Shown here piece by piece: positions 1-6,659 of a stretch of 9,398 bases of DNA; position 1 is the stretch's first letter, and every line of letters starts with the position of its first letter. A program made the position numbers and the translations under genes. Source of the DNA: Cyanobacteria bacterium UBA8803. Its GTDB lineage: Bacteria > Cyanobacteriota > Cyanobacteriia > Cyanobacteriales > Coleofasciculaceae. Location: assembly GCA_003505715.1 (NCBI GenBank), contig DNXU01000088.1, positions 1 to 9,398 on the forward strand. Reading direction: 5' to 3'. The notes under the pieces are model-generated. The model worked only from the letters and a program-made list of their open reading frames with translations, was not told where the DNA came from and did no database searches.

Positions 1-24
1 CCTCATCCCCTCATCCCCTCATCC
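1..24. repeat. Octamer tandem repeat, three perfect copies of CCTCATCC (GGATGAGG)
   Basis: Three exact head-to-tail copies occupy 1-8, 9-16 and 17-24, and the array probably continues beyond the window. On the minus strand it supplies the last codons and the TGA stop of tmk. Related GGATGAGG units recur in the spacer at 6433-6534. It resembles the short tandemly repeated repetitive sequences (STRR) known from filamentous cyanobacteria. Confidence 0.85.
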
Positions 25-677
25 TTCAACCGTTGGCACAAAATCTCCCGAATGGCCAAGTGTACTTCCTCCTGACTCTGGCTGGCATCGATCCGGACAA
101 TCCGCTGGGGATAAGATAATGCTAATTGGGTAAAGCCCTGCTGCACTCGTTGGTGAAAGGCTAACTCCGCTTGCTCCATTCGATCCGCTGCGCCCCTCTG
201 TCTGGCTCGCTTTAAACCGATTTCGGCATCCACGTCTAGCCAAAGCGTGAGATGGCTTTCCAATCCGCCCGTAGCAATTTGGTTGAGTTGCTGGATTAAT
301 CCTAGGTCAAGACCCCGCCCGTAACCTTGATAGGCAATCGTGGAATCTGTATAGCGATCGCATAAGATAATCACGCCCTTAGCCAGCTGAGGTTTAAGAA
401 ATTCTTCCACATGTTGTGCCCGGTCAGCCCCATATAGTAAAAGTTCAGCTCGGTCTTGGATGGGTGAGGCTTGACCCTCTAATAGCAGTTGGCGCAGTCC
501 TAGCCCTAATGAGGTTCCCCCGGGTTCTCTAGTCACTACCACAGGTATCTGGTTACCGAACTCGCCCAGACATTGCTGTAAACCGCAGCCTAACAGCCAA
601 TCACGCGATCGCTCTAGTTGGGTGGTTTTGCCGCTGCCTTCCACACCTTCAAACACGATCAGCTTACCTTGCATCAT
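3..677 (-). CDS. tmk: Thymidylate kinase (dTMP kinase)
   Basis: This enzyme phosphorylates dTMP to dTDP with ATP in the cytoplasm, an essential step of dTTP synthesis. The protein has a P-loop (FEGVEGSGKTTQ) at its very N-terminus, the TREPGG motif, the DRYTDSTIAYQG motif and a basic LID segment (RARQRGAADRME). All are diagnostic of the family, and the length (about 224 aa) is normal or slightly long. An in-frame ATG at 701 would add eight residues (MELRIENC). I prefer the ATG at 677 because a GAGGA Shine-Dalgarno lies at 689-693 (minus strand), 11 nt upstream, and because homologues usually start just before the GK.IVFEG strand; the ATG at 674 is equally possible. The TGA stop lies inside a GGATGAGG octamer array, so the last residues (KDEGMRG) are repeat-encoded. 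Family assignment is secure; the exact start is less so. Confidence 0.95.
   Translation of the reverse strand: MMQGKLIVFEGVEGSGKTTQLERSRDWLLGCGLQQCLGEFGNQIPVVVTREPGGTSLGLGLRQLLLEGQASPIQDRAELLLYGADRAQHVEEFLKPQLAKGVIILCDRYTDSTIAYQGYGRGLDLGLIQQLNQIATGGLESHLTLWLDVDAEIGLKRARQRGAADRMEQAELAFHQRVQQGFTQLALSYPQRIVRIDASQSQEEVHLAIREILCQRLKDEGMRG
354..361. repeat. HIP1 octamer palindrome (one of nine copies)
   Basis: GCGATCGC occurs at 354-361, 605-612, 3395-3402, 3533-3540, 3677-3684, 4919-4926, 5502-5509, 8442-8449 and 9272-9279. This is far more often than expected by chance, and is the highly iterated palindrome typical of cyanobacterial genomes. Most copies are inside coding sequence. It is used here mainly as a taxonomic marker. 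Confidence 0.9.
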
Positions 678-688
678 GCAATTTTCTA

Positions 689-693
689 TCCTC
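689..693 (-). promoter_or_regulatory. Shine-Dalgarno GAGGA of tmk
   Basis: GAGGA on the minus strand lies 11 nt before the ATG at 677 and 14 nt before the ATG at 674. It would lie inside the coding region if translation began at 701, and no Shine-Dalgarno precedes 701, so it favours the shorter protein. Confidence 0.5.
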
Positions 694-817
694 AATTCCA
701 TTTTTTGGTAATCTTTATCCGGATGAACCGCTAAGATACTGGTAGCTGATAACAGTTCAGCATCGGTTTGTTCTCATGGGACTTCTGTCTTTGCCCTCAA
801 CAGAGGTTCGGTATCAT

Positions 818-837
818 AGGAGGGTCTAGCTATGTGA
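818..837 (+). promoter_or_regulatory. Strong Shine-Dalgarno followed by a start-stop codon pair (ATG TGA)
   Basis: AGGAGG at 818-823 is spaced 8 nt from ATG at 832-834, and the next codon is TGA at 835-837. The pair is in the same frame as the gene that starts at 853. A ribosome initiating here would stop immediately and could reinitiate at 853. Alternatively, AGGAGG may simply be a displaced Shine-Dalgarno for 853 (29 nt away, too far for normal use). The sequence is certain; the role is inference. Confidence 0.35.
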
Positions 838-852
838 CACCCAGGGTTATAT

Positions 853-1200
853 ATGGCTCGCTATACTTGTTCTTTTACTGTTGCAGTTTCTCTAGATCTT
901 CTTCAGCAGGCACTGATTGAGGTTTTGCAATCCTGCAATTTCGACATTATCTACGACACTGGGGACTACTTAATGGCACGAGAAATTCCCGGTCATGTTG
1001 CCTTTGCCAAACTGGTAACAGTGGAGGTATTGATTGACAAATCAATGGCTATTGGTAAAGAAGTGCGTATGAATTTTGTCATCAAAAACGAAGAGTTACC
1101 TCTTCAGGTTGATAACCATTGCCATCAAATGTTCGATCTCGTACAAGAGGCAATTGCTCAAAATCGCCATTGGCAACTCTTGGAAAGTGTACCTGGTTGA
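853..1200 (+). CDS. Small protein of unknown function, probably conserved in cyanobacteria
   Basis: This 115-residue protein has no motif I can tie to a function. It has no signal peptide or membrane segment and looks like a compact soluble alpha/beta protein: an amphipathic N-terminal helix (about residues 12-28), several beta-strand-like stretches (about 30-80) and a C-terminal helix (about 85-108). The composition and even codon use look like a genuine gene. The ATG at 853 has a modest Shine-Dalgarno AGGG (843-846) six nt upstream. A much better one, AGGAGG (818-823), lies 8 nt before an in-frame ATG at 832 that is followed at once by TGA. The gene is divergent from tmk across a spacer of about 175 bp and convergent with the FHA gene. 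A perfect 8-bp hairpin follows the stop. The gene call is firm; the function is unknown. Confidence 0.75.
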   Translation: MARYTCSFTVAVSLDLLQQALIEVLQSCNFDIIYDTGDYLMAREIPGHVAFAKLVTVEVLIDKSMAIGKEVRMNFVIKNEELPLQVDNHCHQMFDLVQEAIAQNRHWQLLESVPG

Positions 1201-1385
1201 GAATCCCCGGACTTGAGCGTAAGCACAGTCCGGGACTTCTCCTTGATTGGGTTTCCAGAGCATTTATCAAGCAAGTTATCACTTCTAGCTGTACCCTTGC
1301 TCTTGAAGAGTACTGCTGTTCAACCTTAAATGCGGCAAAGGGGCGGGCATTTGAACGCTTAGAATCACTGTCCGGGGAATTGCCG
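1201..1385. other. Convergent spacer between the small protein gene and the FHA gene
   Basis: The stretch carries the 1206-1234 hairpin near one end and a second inverted copy of its left arm, GTCCGGGGA (1370-1378), just beyond the FHA stop codon. Open frames crossing it run out of phase into the neighbouring genes and have no recognisable protein features. I see no other gene or RNA here. Confidence 0.5.
1206..1234 (+). terminator. Hairpin downstream of the 853-1200 gene, candidate terminator
   Basis: CCCGGACT (1206-1213) and AGTCCGGG (1227-1234) form a perfect, GC-rich 8-bp stem with a 13-nt loop, beginning 5 nt after the TGA stop. The following bases (ACTTCTCCTT) are only moderately T-rich, so it could be a weak intrinsic terminator or an mRNA-stabilising 3' hairpin. 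The left arm can also pair with a distant site at 1370-1378. Confidence 0.5.
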
Positions 1386-1826
1386 TTATTCAAAAGAATT
1401 CCAATCATCGGGGTCCCCCACCATCATGCCAGGGCTAATCAGCGTGATATCAAACTCATCAGGGGGACCAGTTGGAACACTATCTCGCTTGAGTACGAAA
1501 TATTTGGCACTCACCTGCGGGCCAAACACAATTTCGTCCTCATCTTCAAGATCGTGGGAGGGAACTTTGCGACCGTTAATCAAGAGTCCATTCGCACTTG
1601 GTTTGCCTTTGAGGTTGCCATCGACAATCCGGTAGTAGTAGCTGCCATCCTCGCGTTCTAGTCGCACCAAGGTAGCATGTCGGCGAGAGACAAATTGCGA
1701 AATCAAGCGAATATCTGAATCTGGGTCTCTGCCGATAGAGTAAACAGACTCTTTCAAGGGAAATTCTCTACGTCCCTTGTCGTCTTCAATAATGAATAAA
1801 TAATTGTGATTGGATTTTGCAGCCAT
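1386..1826 (-). CDS. FHA domain protein (phosphothreonine-binding)
   Basis: This 146-residue cytoplasmic protein is almost entirely one forkhead-associated domain, a beta-sandwich that binds phosphothreonine peptides and usually works beside Ser/Thr kinases or as an adaptor. The core motifs are in order: GR (G32-R33), SRRH (47-50), NG (N79-G80) and a second ING (83-85). The strand patterns LFIIED, YRIVDG and EIVFG flank them. After the domain (about residue 115) comes a short acidic tail rich in Asp and Pro, ending DPDDWNSFE and containing threonines and serines. There is no kinase, phosphatase or transporter domain in the same chain and none next door, so the partner is unknown. No good Shine-Dalgarno precedes the ATG at 1826. 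The domain call is secure; the biological role is open. Confidence 0.93.
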   Translation of the reverse strand: MAAKSNHNYLFIIEDDKGRREFPLKESVYSIGRDPDSDIRLISQFVSRRHATLVRLEREDGSYYYRIVDGNLKGKPSANGLLINGRKVPSHDLEDEDEIVFGPQVSAKYFVLKRDSVPTGPPDEFDITLISPGMMVGDPDDWNSFE

Positions 1827-2199
1827 TGAAAAATAGGGATAGACAGTGCAGTTAGTTCAGCAAAATGCTCTTGGTTCTTTGCATGGGCACAGTTCTCAAC
1901 CAGCTTGCTTTGACTCGGAGGGAAACTCTCTAATTGCCGACCCTCAACTGTAGTTGCCCTCAATAAATCATCATAAGCATTGATGCCGCCGATCGGATAG
2001 GCTCCAACGTTACAATTTATCTGCATTTTAAGAAGCAGCCAAAAACTAGCTATCCTAACTCATACCTGTTTTGAGAATTATTCACCATCTATTGTGGCAC
2101 ATGAGTTTAAAGATAAGCAGAAGGCAGACTTCGGCATGAGGCACGAGGCTGAAGGAATAAGAATTCTCATGCGTTTTGGGGTACGCAGTTCATGGCGGA
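1827..2199. other. Intergenic region of 373 bp upstream of the FHA gene
   Basis: The stretch separates the FHA start from the ATPase stop, both on the minus strand. A 90-codon minus-strand frame (start 2026) crosses most of it but runs into FHA in another phase and has no Shine-Dalgarno. At 2129-2154 a weak hairpin (CTTCGGC / GCTGAAG, one G-T pair on the plus strand) lies beside a GCAGAAGGCAGA element resembling other cyanobacterial short repeats. It could contribute to ending ATPase transcription, but there is no clear T-run. I find no convincing promoter box or RNA gene. Confidence 0.45.
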
Positions 2200-4677
2200 C
2201 TACTTGCTCCATCCCTGGCCTAACCATCTATGACGCAACAGCAGGGAGTTAGTGACGACACTAACTGAGCTAAAGGCCATTAAAGCACCTGCGGCAGCGG
2301 GACTGAGGACAATGCCACATATCGGTAAAATGGCACCCGCAGCTACGGGAATGCCCAGGATATTGTAACTTAACGCCCAGAAAAGATTCTGACGAATTTT
2401 ATTGAACGTAGCGCGAGAAAGCTCAATAGAGTTCGCTACATCAAGCAAACAAACCTCTGGGAAGGCTACCGTATTGTAATTCCCAAACAAATGGGAGCCA
2501 CTAACGCGCATCAAAATAATGTCAGCTGTTTCCAGGGCAACATCTGTTCCTCCGTGCAGAGAAATACCAACATCGGCTTGTGCTAGAGCAGGGCCGTCAT
2601 TGATGCCATCTCCAATCATTGCCACGCAGCATCCAGAAGCTTGCAATTGCGCGATCTCGGCAGCTTTGCCATCTGGACGTACCCCGGCGATTGCATCAGC
2701 AGGACTAATACCCACCCTAGCAGCCACAGCGGCAGCTGCGTCAGACCGATCGCCAGTCATCAGCATGACTCGCAAGCCTAAGGCTTTGAGGCGTTCTACG
2801 GTAGCTTGGGCATCAGCTCGCAAGACATCATTTACAGCAATAACTCCAGCCAACTCACTATCTACAGCCACGTAAACCAGCGTTTTCCCGGTTGCTGCCA
2901 ACTTCTCAACCTGAGCGTAGATCTTGTCACTAATTTTTACCTCGTGTTGAGTCAACCAGTCTGCCGCACCCAGCAACACCCGTCGATTTTCTACCCAAGC
3001 CGATATCCCCAGTCCGGGTTCTGTATAAAACTCTCTAGCAGGTAAACTTGGCAATTCCTGCTCTTGGGCAGCCTTGCAGATAGCTACAGCCAGAGGATGA
3101 GAAGTGCCTCTTTCAGCAGCCGCAGCTAATTGCAGCAGGTTTAACTCCTGAGTCCTAAGTTCTGAGTCAACAACTTCTCCCCAATCCCTCACCAACAGAC
3201 AATCAGTAACAGTGGGTTGACCTGTAGTTAGCGTACCTGTCTTATCAAAAACCACTGTATCCAATTTATAAACCCGTTCTAAAACGTCACCACCTTTAAT
3301 TAACAAGCCGCGTTCCGCCCCAATACTGGTGCCCACTAAAATTGCGGTTGGGGTTGCCAAACCTAGGGCACAGGGACAGGCAATCACTAAAACTGCGATC
3401 GCTAACTTCAAGCTCAACACCAAGGGAGAGGTGGGTTGAACCATCATGTGTTCCATCCCGCCAGCCATCGGTAACAAAACCTCAGGCCAGATTTTGGTGC
3501 CGATAAAGTACCAAAATAAAAAGGTCAGGGCAGCGATCGCCAAAACACCATAAGTAAAATATCCTGCTACGGTATCAGCTAACTGCTGAACCGGGGCTTT
3601 ACGGCTTTGGGCAGCTTCAATCAAGCCGACAATTTGTGCCACCGTAGTTTCTTCGCCCGTTCGAGTTGCTTCGATAGCGATCGCTCCCGACTGATTCAAG
3701 GTGCCTGCCGCTACCAAATCCCCTACTTGCTTGAATACGGGCATGGCTTCTCCTGTCAGCATTGACTCATCTACTGACGACTGACCCCCTACCACTTTGC
3801 CATCAACGGGGATCTTTTCCCCCGGCAAAACGCGCAACCATTCACCCACCCGCACTTGTTCTACGGGAATCTCAATCCCTGGTTCCTCCATAACAGTGAG
3901 TACCGATTTCCCAATCAGTCGCGCTACCTTAGGTTTGAGTGCCAACAAGGATTCAAAAGCTGCTGACGCCCGACGCCTTGCCTTTTGTTCTAAGGTACGA
4001 CCCAAAAGGATAAAACCTAACAACATCACTGGCTCATCAAAGAAGCACTCCCATCCCAGCTGAGGGAATACCAACGCCACACAACTAGTGATGTAGGCTG
4101 TCAGCGTACCCAATCCTACCAAGGTATTCATATTGGGGGCTTGATGGCGCAAACCGCGCCAGCCATCTTCCAAAATCGGACGCGCCGGTCCCAGCAGTGC
4201 CGCAGTTGCTAACCCCCAGTGAAACCAGATATTGCTCAACCCAGGCAGCATGAGACCCCCGAACCAATGACCGATATGTCCTACCGTAGATAGGCATACC
4301 AATACTAAAGCCACCACTAACCGTTGGAGTTGCTCAGTGGCTTCTTGCTCGTAGCGCTGTGCTAATGTTAGGGGATCGCCTGAAGCAGGGGAAATCCCAG
4401 CTTGGGGATAACGGGGTTGAGAGGGAAATCCTTTCGACGTTAATGCCTGTGCCAGTGCTGCCAAGTCAACCGTACCAGCTTGGCAGTCCACGACAGCAAT
4501 TTCAGTGACAAGATTGACACGAGCAGCAACTACACCAGGATGAGCAGTAAGCTGCCGTTCCACAACGCTGACGCAGCCTGCACATTTCATGCCTGCTATA
4601 TCTAGCGCGATTGTTTCTAATTGTTGGTTGTTGGTTGTTGGTTGTTGGTTGTTGGTTATTGGTTGTTTGTTGTTCAT
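2200..4677 (-). CDS. Copper-translocating P1B-type ATPase (CtaA/PacS/CopA family)
   Basis: This 825-residue ATP-driven pump exports or delivers Cu(I) across a membrane. The order is: one N-terminal HMA metal-binding domain (GMKCAGC, C32/C35), four membrane helices, the actuator loop with TGE (308-310), the CPC motif (434-436) in the sixth helix, the phosphorylated Asp in DKTGT (D478), HP (527-528), GDGINDGP (D690) and two last helices. CPC, YN (771-772) and MAFSS (800-804) together are the Cu(I) signature. In cyanobacteria, paralogues sit in the plasma or thylakoid membrane and supply plastocyanin and cytochrome oxidase; I cannot tell which this is. A Met/His cluster (M404, M408, H410, M411, M412) lies in the loop before helix six. 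Two oddities are a repeat-encoded N-terminus (residues 4-19) and an extra segment (about 725-743). The gene starts 78 bp after the protease stop; no clear Shine-Dalgarno is seen. Confidence 0.96.
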   Translation of the reverse strand: MNNKQPITNNQQPTTNNQQLETIALDIAGMKCAGCVSVVERQLTAHPGVVAARVNLVTEIAVVDCQAGTVDLAALAQALTSKGFPSQPRYPQAGISPASGDPLTLAQRYEQEATEQLQRLVVALVLVCLSTVGHIGHWFGGLMLPGLSNIWFHWGLATAALLGPARPILEDGWRGLRHQAPNMNTLVGLGTLTAYITSCVALVFPQLGWECFFDEPVMLLGFILLGRTLEQKARRRASAAFESLLALKPKVARLIGKSVLTVMEEPGIEIPVEQVRVGEWLRVLPGEKIPVDGKVVGGQSSVDESMLTGEAMPVFKQVGDLVAAGTLNQSGAIAIEATRTGEETTVAQIVGLIEAAQSRKAPVQQLADTVAGYFTYGVLAIAALTFLFWYFIGTKIWPEVLLPMAGGMEHMMVQPTSPLVLSLKLAIAVLVIACPCALGLATPTAILVGTSIGAERGLLIKGGDVLERVYKLDTVVFDKTGTLTTGQPTVTDCLLVRDWGEVVDSELRTQELNLLQLAAAAERGTSHPLAVAICKAAQEQELPSLPAREFYTEPGLGISAWVENRRVLLGAADWLTQHEVKISDKIYAQVEKLAATGKTLVYVAVDSELAGVIAVNDVLRADAQATVERLKALGLRVMLMTGDRSDAAAAVAARVGISPADAIAGVRPDGKAAEIAQLQASGCCVAMIGDGINDGPALAQADVGISLHGGTDVALETADIILMRVSGSHLFGNYNTVAFPEVCLLDVANSIELSRATFNKIRQNLFWALSYNILGIPVAAGAILPICGIVLSPAAAGALMAFSSVSVVTNSLLLRHRWLGQGWSK
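4621..4676. repeat. Heptamer tandem repeat TTGTTGG inside the ATPase start region
   Basis: Five perfect TTGTTGG units (4621-4655) are followed by three diverged ones (TTATTGG, TTGTTTG, TTGTTCA), ending on the ATG codon itself. On the coding strand they give the seven-residue pattern [14 protein letters not shown], because three heptamers equal seven codons. This is a cyanobacterial STRR-type array used as coding sequence. Confidence 0.9.
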
Positions 4678-4755
4678 TGTTTATTGTGGATGGCTAAGAG
4701 GTACAACAAACAGCGAAAATCTATCATCCCACCCTCAGCCTTCTGCCTTGTTGCA
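4678..4755. other. Short spacer between protease and ATPase genes
   Basis: The spacer is 78 bp between two minus-strand genes. It contains CAGCCTTCTGCCTT (plus strand), related to the short repeat seen near 2117. No terminator hairpin is visible, so read-through from the protease gene into the ATPase gene is plausible. No clear operator for a copper sensor is recognisable. Confidence 0.35.
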
Positions 4756-6387
4756 CTAGTTAAAGCCACTGCCAAGGACGAAAAGGCTGAGTAAAGTGCC
4801 GCTGTTCCAAAGGCTGTGGAGGAGCATGGGGGCTAGAAGATTGCGCGATCGTGTATAGACTACTCCTAAAACAATTCCCAAAGTTGTAAGGGGCAATACT
4901 TCCGAGAGGCTCAGATGAGCGATCGCAAATAGCAAACTGCTAGCACCAACTGCTCCCCAAACTGGTAAATAACGAGTCAATGATGGCAACAAGAAACCTC
5001 GGAACATCATTTCTTCAAACAGTGGTGCTGCTATACAAGCCGTCAAGGCAAATATCCCTAGAGCGATTTTATCTTGTCCCTCTAGCACCAGGGGGAGAAT
5101 GGGATTGCTGCCTCCTTGTCCTTGCCATAGTTTCTGGTTAATCAGGGAAACTAGAATCACTAAGGGCAGTGCGACTAGATAACCTCCTAATCCCCAAGTA
5201 AACCAGTTACTGCGCCATTTAAAACTAAACCAATCCTCTGATAGCGGCAAAAAAGGTTTGATCGAGAGGTAGATCACCAACAGGCCACCACCAGCTAGCA
5301 TCAGGTAGGTCAATAAAGTATAGAATGCCTTCATCCGGATCGTGAAATTGACCGGGTTAAGACCCAAGCTCCTCAGCCCGATGGGTAAGAGCAATGGTAG
5401 AAGGATTTGACCGATAAAGAAAAAGCCCAAGATCAATACCTGCCAAATGGTTTCGCCATCCCAGGGTGTCTGCCAAGGGATATTACTGTTGGTGGCTAGA
5501 AGCGATCGCCTACCTTGAACTACCCACTGACCAAATAGAAACAGCAAAAGTCCGACCCCTAAAAGACCCCCCAAACCCGGTATTCCCCCAACGAGGGCTA
5601 ATTTCCAAATCGCTTGTTCAGCCATTTGCTGTTGTTGAGCTTGCAGCAATGACAGGGCATCTTGGCGCTGCTGCAACTGATACAATTTTCTCAAAGCCTG
5701 ATTGCGGAACCAGCTATCTAAGGTTTTTTGCAGTTCTGATTCCGCATCGGGTAGCAGTCGCGGGGGGTCGCTCCACAAACCGATTAACACCACTGCTGTT
5801 TGGGTGGATGGCGTTGTGGCTTCTATTGCAGGATCAACAGCCTTGCCATTAATCACATCGCTCCACGTTTTAATCGCAGACTCTGTTTCACCTTGTTTAG
5901 CTTGGAGAATTCCTAACCGCAGATTTAGCTCATCAATTAGCTGCGCTGTTTGAGATAATGACTTTTGTAACTGCTGCCGCAGCTGGGAGGAACTGGGAGC
6001 ATCTTCAATCGGAGCTAGTTGTAATTGAGGTTTGGCTAGCTGTTGGGATATTGCTGTCTCTTTGGAGGAGAGTTCTTGGAGCTTAGCTAAGATTTTTGAC
6101 TGAGTAGACTGTGTAGCGGCAAGCGCTTCTTGATATTGTTTCTGGGCATTCTTAAAAGGTTCGCTACCAATCAAGGGATTGCGAGCTGCTTTAAAATCCT
6201 GTGTTAGGTCGGTGTTTGGCCCCTGCCACTCTGCGCCATTGAGTAGCAGACTAGTTTGGTAAAGTTCCAGGCGACTTTGAATCTGAGGCTGACTCCAGCT
6301 TTCTACTAAAGAAAAGCTGACTTGGAAGACTGCCAAGAACGTCAGCACAGTTAAAATCATCAACTTTAGCAACCGATCAATCCTCAT
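4756..6387 (-). CDS. CPBP/Abi-family intramembrane glutamic endopeptidase with long N-terminal extension
   Basis: This 543-residue membrane protein ends in a CPBP (CAAX protease / bacteriocin-processing) domain. Its motifs are EEMMFRG (E458, E459, R463), FAIAH (H491) and HSLWN (H524, N528), which carry the expected catalytic Glu and His residues. One membrane helix or signal anchor lies at about 7-26. A Gln/Ala-rich, coiled-coil-like region follows (about 80-165 and 225-258), probably outside the cytoplasm. From about 263 on there are around eight hydrophobic segments, the first starting just after W261. CPBP domains alone are about 200-300 aa, so roughly the first 260 residues are an extra module; similar long forms are, to my knowledge, found in cyanobacteria. 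Family members process prenylated proteins or peptides or give bacteriocin self-immunity, but the substrate here is unknown. A GGGGG run lies 4 nt before the ATG. The gene is divergent from the phosphatase gene and upstream of the ATPase gene. Confidence 0.9.
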   Translation of the reverse strand: MRIDRLLKLMILTVLTFLAVFQVSFSLVESWSQPQIQSRLELYQTSLLLNGAEWQGPNTDLTQDFKAARNPLIGSEPFKNAQKQYQEALAATQSTQSKILAKLQELSSKETAISQQLAKPQLQLAPIEDAPSSSQLRQQLQKSLSQTAQLIDELNLRLGILQAKQGETESAIKTWSDVINGKAVDPAIEATTPSTQTAVVLIGLWSDPPRLLPDAESELQKTLDSWFRNQALRKLYQLQQRQDALSLLQAQQQQMAEQAIWKLALVGGIPGLGGLLGVGLLLFLFGQWVVQGRRSLLATNSNIPWQTPWDGETIWQVLILGFFFIGQILLPLLLPIGLRSLGLNPVNFTIRMKAFYTLLTYLMLAGGGLLVIYLSIKPFLPLSEDWFSFKWRSNWFTWGLGGYLVALPLVILVSLINQKLWQGQGGSNPILPLVLEGQDKIALGIFALTACIAAPLFEEMMFRGFLLPSLTRYLPVWGAVGASSLLFAIAHLSLSEVLPLTTLGIVLGVVYTRSRNLLAPMLLHSLWNSGTLLSLFVLGSGFN

Positions 6388-6436
6388 GAAACCCCCAAAA
6401 CAAGTAAAAAATCAAAAGCCAAGCTCAGGGAAGGAT

Positions 6437-6534
6437 GAGGGATAAAGGATGAGGGATGACAACATTCACTCTTGATCCGCGATCGTCATTCTTCCCAATC
6501 CCTGGATTGATTCATCCTTCATTCCTCATCCCTC
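6437..6534. repeat. Imperfect inverted repeat made of GGATGAGG-type units
   Basis: Arms at 6437-6459 and 6512-6534 are 23 nt each and match in reverse complement at 19 positions. All four differences are A/G transitions, so several remain G-U pairs in RNA. The units are the same as in the octamer array at 1-24. The loop is 52 nt. It could be a folded-back repeat insertion or a transcript hairpin. Confidence 0.7.
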
Positions 6535-6553
6535 GAATTGAGGCAGCTTTTGG

Positions 6554-6581
6554 TTGCAAGTTAAAATGACCCTGATATTCT
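6554..6581 (+). promoter_or_regulatory. Possible sigma70-type promoter for the phosphatase gene
   Basis: TTGCAA (6554-6559) and TATTCT (6576-6581) are 16 nt apart, and each matches four of six consensus bases. The position, about 70 nt before the start codon, is sensible, but the match is weak. Confidence 0.25.
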
Positions 6582-6645
6582 GCAATGCTCAAAGGATGCT
6601 AGCAGCCTTTGAGTTTAACTGGCTACTGTCCACATACTTGGTAAC

Positions 6646-6650
6646 GGAGG
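6646..6650 (+). promoter_or_regulatory. Shine-Dalgarno GGAGG supporting a TTG start
   Basis: GGAGG lies 9 nt before TTG at 6660-6662. No ATG is available nearby in frame, and the protein aligns as MTTRVIILRHG from this TTG, so this site decides the start of the phosphatase. Confidence 0.8.
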
Positions 6651-6659
6651 ATTAAAAGA

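Larger units (their letters stand above)
6388..6659. other. Divergent promoter region between protease and phosphatase genes
   Basis: This 272-bp spacer must hold the promoters of both flanking genes. It contains GGATGAGG-type repeat units forming an inverted repeat (6437-6534), with a near-HIP1 sequence (GCGATCGT) between the arms, and then an AT-richer part with a possible plus-strand promoter (6554-6581) and the phosphatase Shine-Dalgarno. I see no small gene. Confidence 0.5.

Noticed and set aside
1082..1408. 108-codon minus-strand frame across the convergent spacer
   Set aside because: It overlaps both real genes out of phase, has low-complexity Ser/Arg content and lacks a ribosome site.
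1119..1661. 180-codon plus-strand frame
   Set aside because: It overlaps the end of the 853-1200 gene and runs antisense through most of FHA, with no domain features. It is explained by the opposite-strand coding pattern.
1754..2026. 90-codon minus-strand frame upstream of the FHA gene
   Set aside because: Its last 24 codons overlap FHA in another phase, it has no Shine-Dalgarno and no recognisable protein character. It fills a gap but is not supported as a gene.
2117..2160. Intrinsic terminator for the ATPase gene
   Set aside because: On the minus strand the 7-bp stem has an A-C mismatch and no T-run follows directly, so it is too weak to call.
5466..5852. 128-codon plus-strand frame inside the protease gene
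   Set aside because: It lies wholly antisense to a well-supported membrane protein gene and has no motif or ribosome site.
1386..6387. A copper-responsive defence or stress island formed by FHA, ATPase and CPBP protease
   Set aside because: Shared orientation and one short spacer are the only evidence. The FHA gene is 373 bp away, and no copper sensor, chaperone or toxin gene is present.
6433..6534. CRISPR-like repeats in the spacer
   Set aside because: Units are only about 8 nt, in mixed orientation and without regular unique spacers, so this is a short-repeat cluster and not a CRISPR array.
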